A DNA stretch of 12,196 nt from an uncultured Acidimicrobiales bacterium. GTDB taxonomy: Bacteria > Actinomycetota > Acidimicrobiia > Acidimicrobiales > UBA10347. The notes beneath the pieces were generated by a model. The model had not been told where the DNA came from. It searched no databases and saw only the letters and a program-made list of their open reading frames with translations. Position 1 is the stretch's first letter, and each line of letters begins with the position of its first letter. Where the stretch lies: assembly GCA_937942965.1 (NCBI GenBank), contig CALDGN010000144.1, positions 1 through 12,196 of the forward strand. The letters are read 5' to 3'. Of the stretch, positions 8,051 to 12,196 are shown in pieces. The position numbers were made by a program, and so were the translations under genes.

Positions 8051-8829
8051 GCCGACAGGCCGCCATCGACGACGAGCTCGGTTCCGGTCACATAGGTCGA
8101 GTCGTCACTCGCCAGGAACAGCACCGCGTCCGCGATGTTCTCGGGCGTGCCGAGGATGCCCGACGGCACCGCCATGGTCGCGAGCATTTCAGGATCGAGC
8201 GACGGCGCTTCTTCGGTCTGCATCGCCGGGTTGATCTTGTCCCAGATCGGCGTGTCAATGATGCCGGGGTGCACGGAGTTGACGCGGACGTTCCAACGGT
8301 TCTGGGCGCACTCGAGCGCAACGCCCTTGGTGAAGAGCCGCACGCCGCCCTTGGTCGCGTTGTACGCCGAGAGCTGGGCCGAACCCTTGAGCCCAGCGAC
8401 CGACGACATGTTGATGATCGAGCCGCCGCCGCTGTCTCGCATTGCGGGGATGGCGTGTTTGCAACCCAGGAACACGCCGTCGAGGTTGATCGACTGCTGA
8501 CGCTGCCAGTCGGCGAGTTCCATCTCGATGATGCTGCCGCCGATCGCGATACCAGCATTGTTGACGAGGATGTCGAGCCCACCGTTGTTGGCCACGGTCT
8601 TGGCAACCACGTCTTCCCAGGCGGCTTCGTCGGCGACGTCGTGAGACATGAACTGGGCACTGCCGCCGGCTTGCTGGATGAGCGCGAGCGTCTCGGCAGC
8701 CATTGCTTCGTCGATGTCGGTGACCATCACCGCAGCGCCTTCGGCCGCGAGGCGGATCGCGCTGCTGCGTCCGATGCCGGATGCGCCGCCGCTCACGATG
8801 GCGACCTTGCCTGCAACTCGTCCCGTCAT
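8047..8829 (-). CDS. Classical SDR oxidoreductase (NAD-type, hydroxysteroid/3-oxoacyl dehydrogenase-like)
   Basis: A 260-residue classical short-chain dehydrogenase. Seen: cofactor loop SGGASGIG (13-20), Asp38 at the end of strand beta-2 (V-T-D-I-D), which favours NAD(H), NNAG (90-93), catalytic Ser143, Tyr156 and Lys160 (YNATK), and the C-terminal TGTELVVDGG. The start is ATG 8829, because the homologous region begins G-R-V-A-G-K-V-A-I-V and an AAAGGA sits 11 bases upstream. The frame itself is open to 8967, but the upstream residues are not SDR-like. Family members oxidise secondary alcohols or reduce ketones. The sequence resembles 3-alpha/20-beta-hydroxysteroid dehydrogenase-type enzymes, which would suit a lipid or steroid catabolic setting, but the substrate is inference. 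It is divergent from the methyltransferase gene. Confidence 0.92.
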   Translation of the reverse strand: MTGRVAGKVAIVSGGASGIGRSSAIRLAAEGAAVMVTDIDEAMAAETLALIQQAGGSAQFMSHDVADEAAWEDVVAKTVANNGGLDILVNNAGIAIGGSIIEMELADWQRQQSINLDGVFLGCKHAIPAMRDSGGGSIINMSSVAGLKGSAQLSAYNATKGGVRLFTKGVALECAQNRWNVRVNSVHPGIIDTPIWDKINPAMQTEEAPSLDPEMLATMAVPSGILGTPENIADAVLFLASDDSTYVTGTELVVDGGLSA

Positions 8830-8840
8830 GCGTCTGTGAT

Positions 8841-8846
8841 TCCTTT
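8841..8846 (-). promoter_or_regulatory. Shine-Dalgarno AAAGGA for the SDR
   Basis: AAAGGA on the minus strand lies 11 bases before ATG 8829. It supports that start over the longer open frame and shows that this gene, unlike its neighbours, has a leadered mRNA. Confidence 0.5.
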
Positions 8847-8873
8847 CGCGCCGGTCACTCCGGCTGCCCGGCG

Positions 8874-8879
8874 AGTATG
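8874..8879 (-). promoter_or_regulatory. Candidate -10 box CATACT for the SDR
   Basis: CATACT on the minus strand would place the transcript start near 8867, giving a 5' leader of roughly 38 bases that holds the AAAGGA. The match is moderate, with no clear -35. Confidence 0.3.
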
Positions 8880-8901
8880 GCAGTCCCGTCGTTCGTGGTC
8901 G

Positions 8902-8907
8902 TAGTGT
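8902..8907 (+). promoter_or_regulatory. -10 box TAGTGT, probable leaderless promoter of the methyltransferase
   Basis: TAGTGT is followed by exactly 6 bases and then GTG 8914. There is no Shine-Dalgarno, so transcription and translation likely begin together. Confidence 0.5.
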
Positions 8908-8913
8908 CCGAAC

Positions 8914-9522
8914 GTGACATCGAGTCAGGCGGAGCTGCGCTCCTATTACGAAGCCGAAGCTGAGCAAGGCTCACGAGGCCCGTTGAGCGGCAAGCGCGTT
9001 GTCTGGCGCGACGAGTTCATCGAGCGGCTCCAGTCCGAGGGCCGATCGTCTGTGGTCGACTTCGGCGCGGGGCCCGGTTTCGACGTTGCCGCATTCTGTG
9101 AGCGTGGGCTGCAGGCGATTGGTCTTGACCTCGCCGTCGGCAATGCACTGCTTGCCCACAAGGCCAATCGCAAGGTGCTGCCGGCCGATATTGCCGCCCC
9201 TCCGTTTCGGGCACACAGCTTCGACGCGGCGTGGTCGATGAGCACGATCATGCACCTTCCCGACGAGCAGGCAACTCGGGCGCTCGCAGCAATGGTGGAG
9301 TCGACCGTCCCAGGCGCTCCGATCAGGATCGGGGTTTGGGGCGGCAATGGCGAGGTTCGTATCGACGAGCAGATCCCAGGCGAGCGGCGGCCGTTCTACG
9401 GCCGCTCAGTCGAAGCGAACGCGGCGCTCTTCGAAACGACGACGACCATCGAAACGGTGGCCGAGCATCCAATCGGACCCAACGGCTACCAGGTCTTCGA
9501 TCTACGAACGCCCGCCGCGTAG
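8914..9522 (+). CDS. Class I SAM-dependent methyltransferase
   Basis: A 202-residue protein. The GTG 8914 start is supported by a -10 box 6 bases upstream and by an N-terminus (SQAELRSYYEAEAEQ) typical of small Rossmann methyltransferases. Motif I is VVDFGAGPGFD (47-57), the acidic end of strand beta-2 is IGLDLA (Asp72), and motifs III/IV fall at LPADIAAPPFRAHSFDAAWS (90-109). SAM binding is therefore clear. The acceptor is not: the C-terminal half (about 125-202) is short and shows no substrate signature I recognise. The UbiE/type-11 small-molecule methyltransferase group is the best broad match. It stands alone between divergent and convergent SDR genes, so no operon partner suggests a substrate. 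Confidence 0.88.
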   Translation: MTSSQAELRSYYEAEAEQGSRGPLSGKRVVWRDEFIERLQSEGRSSVVDFGAGPGFDVAAFCERGLQAIGLDLAVGNALLAHKANRKVLPADIAAPPFRAHSFDAAWSMSTIMHLPDEQATRALAAMVESTVPGAPIRIGVWGGNGEVRIDEQIPGERRPFYGRSVEANAALFETTTTIETVAEHPIGPNGYQVFDLRTPAA

Positions 9523-9543
9523 CCACTCGGCCAGGGTTCGGGT

Positions 9544-10323
9544 TCAGGCGTCGACAGCGCCGCCGTCAACCGGAATGTCGGCGCCCGTGATGTGCCATGC
9601 AGCCTCAGATGCGACGAACGCGACGATCCGGCCGATATCGGCCGGCTCTGGGATCCGTTCGGTCAGGTTCGGCATCGTGTTCGCAAGTGCCCACCGCTCG
9701 GCGTCAGCCCACGATTCGCCGACGCCTTCGCGTTGGGCACGGCGAGTCACCATGTCACGAACCTCGGTGGTGGCGATCATGCCCGGACTGACAAGGTTCG
9801 CCGTGACGCCGGTGCCACGGAGCTCTTGGGCGAGCGTGCGGACAAGCGCGGGTAGCCCGGCTTTGGCGGTGTAGTAGCCCACGTTGCGATCGCCGGGCAT
9901 TCGAGTTCCAACCGTTCCCAGAAAGATGACCCGACCCCAGCCGCGCTCGCGCATACCAACAATCGCCGCTTGGGTGCAGCGAGCGCCCGTCATGACATTG
10001 CGGTTCCACTCGTCGGCCCACGCGTCCATCGACGTCCACGAAGAACGCGATGGAGTGCCGTAGTTGTTGACGAGGACATCGACCGACTCGAGTTCGGTCC
10101 GGATCGATTCGACCCCATCGTCAGAGGCGAGGTCGGCCACGATGCCAACTGCCGACCCTCCGGCTTCGGTGATCGAGGCGACGGTCGCATCGGGCTGGCC
10201 GTCCTCAAAGCCATGGACGATGACGTGCGCCCCTTCGTCGGCAAGCGCTTGGGCGATGCCGGCACCGGTGCCGCGGTATGAGCCGGTGATGAGTGCAGTC
10301 CGCCCGGTCAGTCCAAGGTCCAT
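9544..10323 (-). CDS. SDR oxidoreductase with variant active site (Thr for Ser, NNYG for NNAG)
   Basis: A 259-residue SDR from ATG 10323, supported by TAGGTT 6 bases upstream. Cofactor loop TGSYRGTG (13-20); NNYG (86-89) instead of NNAG; YxxxK as Tyr150/Lys154; C-terminal TGADIPVDGG. The residue 13 places before the catalytic Tyr, normally Ser, is Thr137 (FLGTVGT). Thr can replace Ser in some SDRs, so activity is likely but not certain. R17 in the glycine loop hints at NADP(H). The protein resembles 3-oxoacyl-ACP-reductase-like SDRs. The substrate is unknown. It is divergent from the selenoprotein gene with an 83-base gap and convergent with the methyltransferase (21-base gap). Confidence 0.9.
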   Translation of the reverse strand: MDLGLTGRTALITGSYRGTGAGIAQALADEGAHVIVHGFEDGQPDATVASITEAGGSAVGIVADLASDDGVESIRTELESVDVLVNNYGTPSRSSWTSMDAWADEWNRNVMTGARCTQAAIVGMRERGWGRVIFLGTVGTRMPGDRNVGYYTAKAGLPALVRTLAQELRGTGVTANLVSPGMIATTEVRDMVTRRAQREGVGESWADAERWALANTMPNLTERIPEPADIGRIVAFVASEAAWHITGADIPVDGGAVDA

Positions 10324-10329
10324 GGTCGA

Positions 10330-10335
10330 AACCTA
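10330..10335 (-). promoter_or_regulatory. -10 box TAGGTT, probable leaderless promoter of the variant SDR
   Basis: TAGGTT on the minus strand is followed by 6 bases and then ATG 10323. No Shine-Dalgarno is present. Confidence 0.5.
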
Positions 10336-10394
10336 GGCGCCAGCGTCATGCGGCCTAAAGGTGACACGGCCGTGATCTTGCGGTGTCGGGCGCA

Positions 10395-10400
10395 TAGGGT
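10395..10400 (+). promoter_or_regulatory. -10 box TAGGGT, probable leaderless promoter of the selenoprotein gene
   Basis: TAGGGT is followed by 6 bases and then ATG 10407, the same layout as at 1961, 8914 and 10323. It independently supports the upstream start, and so translation through the TGA. Confidence 0.5.
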
Positions 10401-10406
10401 GCGGAC

Positions 10407-11063
10407 ATGACTGAGCAGCGCCGTGTTGATTTCTGGGTCGATCCTCTTTGACCGTTTTGTTGGGCAACGGCCCGTTGGGTCGTCGACGAAGTAGCCGAGG
10501 AACGCAACCTCGATGTGCAGTGGCAGCCGATCAGCCTGCTGAAGAAGAACAATCCGGAGCCCGGTAGCCAGTACCACACGGTTTCCGAGTTCAGCCACGG
10601 CTTGCTCCGGGTCATGGAATCGGTGCGGGCCGCAACCGAAGACGCAGCAGCGGCGAACCGCGACTACTTCCGGATGTATTGGGAGTTCGCGTCGAAGATC
10701 CACCATGACGGCGAGTACTCGTTCGACATCGCCGCGGTTCTCGAAACGCTCGGGATCGACACGGCGCATGCCGCAGCCGCAACCGACGAGTCATGGGACG
10801 CTCCGATCGCCGAGGGTATGGCGAACGGTCTTGCACTTGTCGGCGACGATGTCGGCACGCCAATCATCGCAACCGAGCGCGGTGATGGTGAACAGGTCGG
10901 TTACTTCGGGCCGGTCATCACGCAAGTACCTCGGGGTAACAAAGCCACGGCGTTGTGGGATGCCCTCATGGTCATGATGGAGACCGACGGCTTCTTCGAA
11001 CTCAAGAAGACCCGCGACGCGATGCCGGATCCCGGCGAGCGCCCGGAGCCAATGACCTCCTAA
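10407..11063 (+). CDS. Selenocysteine-containing DsbA-family, mycothiol-dependent reductase-like protein (Rv2466c family), TGA=Sec at 10449-10451
   Basis: A 218-residue thioredoxin-fold protein if the in-frame TGA (codon 15) is read as selenocysteine. The N-terminus reads VDFWVDPL-U-PFCW. The mycobacterial mycothiol-dependent nitroreductase Rv2466c has DFWFDPL-C-P-x-C-W there, so the TGA stands exactly at the nucleophilic Cys; the resolving-position Cys18 (TGT) is kept. Downstream similarity continues without a frameshift: a helical insert (about 50-135), DDVGTPII with the cis-Pro at 152, YFGPVITQVPRG, LWDA and the C-terminal FFELKKTR. Length matches Rv2466c (about 207). A SECIS-like hairpin follows the TGA. 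The inferred role is cytosolic mycothiol-linked reduction of disulfides or electrophiles, with Sec raising nucleophilicity. The internal GTG 10515 start would remove the active site. A TGC/TGT-to-TGA point mutation or read error is the main alternative. Confidence 0.85.
10467..10483 (+). promoter_or_regulatory. Candidate bacterial SECIS hairpin
   Basis: Arms ACGGCCC (10467-10473) and GGGTCGT (10477-10483) form 7 pairs including one G-U, closing a 3-base loop GTT (10474-10476). The loop starts 22 bases after the TGA. Known bacterial SECIS elements place a small loop, with a G in its first two positions, about 16-37 bases after UGA. All three features fit. SelB binding is inference. Confidence 0.6.
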
Positions 11064-11085
11064 AGCGCATCGATCAACGGCGCTT
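11063..11085. terminator. Weak bidirectional hairpin between convergent genes
   Basis: AAGCGC (11063-11068) and GCGCTT (11080-11085) pair across an 11-base loop, spanning the 20-base gap and touching both stop codons. There is no long T-tract on either side, so termination is only possible. Confidence 0.3.
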
Positions 11086-12196
11086 AGGCGCAGCCCTCGA
11101 CCAAACCGACCCAGCCGCGGTCGCCGACGCGAATCTCGGCGATGATGCCGTCTTCGTTGACGAACTCGACCGTGTTCGGGTCGTCGGGGTTGGTGGGTAG
11201 GTAGCGCATGTACGTGCCGTCGACGTAGACGTGGGGGCTTTCCTCGATCTGGCCGGGGAAGGTCTCGATCACGTCTTGCTGGGTGCTGCCAACGGTGATG
11301 CCCGAGGGCGTGAACCACGGCCCGCTGAATGTGCTGACGCGGCGGATGATCCCATCGTCGGGTGAGGTCAGCTCGACGAGAATCCACACGTCGCGAGCGA
11401 TCGAGGTCGTCGCTGCGACCGAGCCGCAGGCGCCGGCGACATTGCCGTCAATGGTCTCGATCGATAGATCGACGCCGAGCTCGGTCGACAGCTCGCTCAC
11501 GCTCATGCCGATGCGAATCGGTCCCAGGCCGGCCGAGGACAGGACCGCGTCGTCGGGTGGCCAGGCGTCGAACACCCAGCTGGCGGTCGGGTCGGTCAGC
11601 AGCACGAACATCGTGTTGATGCGGTCGAAGATCTCGGGGTCTTCGCAGTCGACCAGATCCAGGGGTGCTTCGGATGGAGCGACGCTGATCTGCTCGTCGC
11701 CGATCTGGATCTCGTAGGGGATGGCACCGCTGGCACCGACCTCTGCGACTGGTGTGGTGAGCAACGTGCCCGTTTCGTCGGGATAGCCGCTGCCGGTGAT
11801 GACGATGGTCTCGCCTTGCATCGCGGTGAAGTTGACGAAGCCGTCGCTGGCCACATTGAGTTGCAGGAGCGCTCGTCGGTCGTCGAGTTCGTCGGCGGGG
11901 AACACGTAGCTGTTCGGGTGCGAGAAGCAATACGGGCCAGCGGCGGTATCGAACACGCCGTTGAGTCTGTTCTGTACGGCCCCAAGGGGGCTGGCATCCA
12001 TGGCAGCGTTGAGTTCGGCGGCCTCTTCGGGGCTTGCTGGCTCAGCCTGCATGGGCTCGTCGGAGCCCGTTTGGTCGCTGGCGTCATCGTCTGTCGCTCC
12101 GCTCGCAGCACCGTCTTGGGACGCTGCAGCTGGTTCGTCGCTCGCCGTTGCGACACCGACGGGCTCGTCGTCAGCACGATTGAGGAGCGCAAACGC
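11084..12196 (-). CDS. Probable exported protein of unknown function, N-terminus beyond window edge
   Basis: The frame is open from the right edge to TAA at 11086-11084 and shows 370 residues. An internal ATG at 12052 would shorten it to 322, but the 48 codons before it are also open and continue the same composition, so the true start is outside. Visible order: an Ala/Ser/Asp/Glu-rich, strongly acidic low-complexity segment (about 1-65), typical of the linker after a signal peptide or lipobox; a beta-rich middle domain (about 75-220) with GETIVITGSGYPDETG; then a C-terminal part with two similar short modules, GLGPIRIGMSVSELSTELG and SGITVGSTQQDVIETFPG. The I-x-[VI]-G-[MS]-[ST] pattern recurs in actinobacterial secreted proteins that may have a BamE/BLIP-like fold. 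There are at least four Cys, including C-A at the C-terminus. The function is not recognised. Export is inferred from composition, not from a seen signal peptide. Confidence 0.72.
   Translation of the reverse strand, partial: AFALLNRADDEPVGVATASDEPAAASQDGAASGATDDDASDQTGSDEPMQAEPASPEEAAELNAAMDASPLGAVQNRLNGVFDTAAGPYCFSHPNSYVFPADELDDRRALLQLNVASDGFVNFTAMQGETIVITGSGYPDETGTLLTTPVAEVGASGAIPYEIQIGDEQISVAPSEAPLDLVDCEDPEIFDRINTMFVLLTDPTASWVFDAWPPDDAVLSSAGLGPIRIGMSVSELSTELGVDLSIETIDGNVAGACGSVAATTSIARDVWILVELTSPDDGIIRRVSTFSGPWFTPSGITVGSTQQDVIETFPGQIEESPHVYVDGTYMRYLPTNPDDPNTVEFVNEDGIIAEIRVGDRGWVGLVEGCA

Noticed and set aside
8830..8967. N-terminal extension of the SDR to 8967
   Set aside because: The extra 46 residues are basic and unlike an SDR, run into the divergent methyltransferase gene, and AAAGGA supports ATG 8829.
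10449..10451. TGA as a disabling stop (pseudogene) or sequencing error
   Set aside because: It falls precisely on the nucleophilic Cys codon, there is no other lesion, Cys18 and the C-terminal motifs are intact, and a SECIS-like hairpin follows. It cannot be fully excluded without reads.
10449..10451. Genome-wide reassignment of TGA to an amino acid
   Set aside because: TGA ends the flavoprotein gene (707-705) and the MaoC gene (2903-2905) in this same window, at natural protein ends, so TGA is a normal stop here.
10515..11063. A 182-residue gene starting at GTG 10515
   Set aside because: The family match continues upstream through the TGA to ATG 10407, and this start would delete the first strand and the whole active site.
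11084..12052. ATG 12052 as the real start of the right-edge gene
   Set aside because: The frame remains open with the same acidic composition to the window edge, so the Met is probably internal.

Overview
The DNA is GC-rich and densely coding. It has actinobacterial habits: short ATGA/GTGA gene overlaps, TAnnnT -10 boxes placed 6-7 bases before start codons (leaderless mRNAs), an F420/flavin luciferase-like oxidoreductase, and a close relative of the mycothiol-dependent reductase Rv2466c. It most likely comes from the Actinomycetota. An Ilumatobacter-like member of the Acidimicrobiia is my guess from gene style only.

Layout. (1) 1-1856, minus strand: an acyl-CoA-dehydrogenase-fold flavoprotein, then, overlapping by GTGA, a luciferase-like oxidoreductase cut by the window edge. 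(2) 1961-5307, plus strand, divergent from (1): a two-hotdog MaoC-type protein overlapping by ATGA a double-length family III CoA-transferase whose second half has Asn at the catalytic Asp position. The two arms share a 104-base start-to-start divergent region with four TGACC/GGTCA half-sites lying on the plus-strand -10 box and start codon. Together they look like a catabolic module for a CoA-activated or cyclic lipid-like substrate, which cannot be named from sequence. (3) 5450-8050: a membrane-anchored PAS-GGDEF-EAL c-di-GMP protein with an extra C-terminal PAS-like segment. (4) 8047-10323: an SDR (minus), a small class I methyltransferase (plus) and a second, variant SDR (minus). (5) 10407-11063: the standout gene. 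(6) 11084 to the right edge, minus strand: the C-terminal 370 residues of a probably exported protein.

Main discovery: the gene at 10407-11063 reads as one continuous Rv2466c/DsbA-like protein except for an in-frame TGA at 10449-10451, exactly where the family has the first (nucleophilic) Cys of its CPxC active site. It therefore reads U-P-F-C. A 7-bp hairpin with a G-first 3-base loop begins 15 bases after the TGA, with its loop 22 bases after it. This fits the geometry of a bacterial SECIS element. I read it as a selenocysteine-containing mycothiol-type reductase. A gene caller unaware of selenocysteine would start at the internal GTG 10515 and lose the active site.

No tRNA, rRNA, CRISPR array, insertion sequence or origin was seen. 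No selenocysteine machinery gene (selA, selB, selC, selD) lies in the window. No gene-free stretch exceeds about 142 bases.
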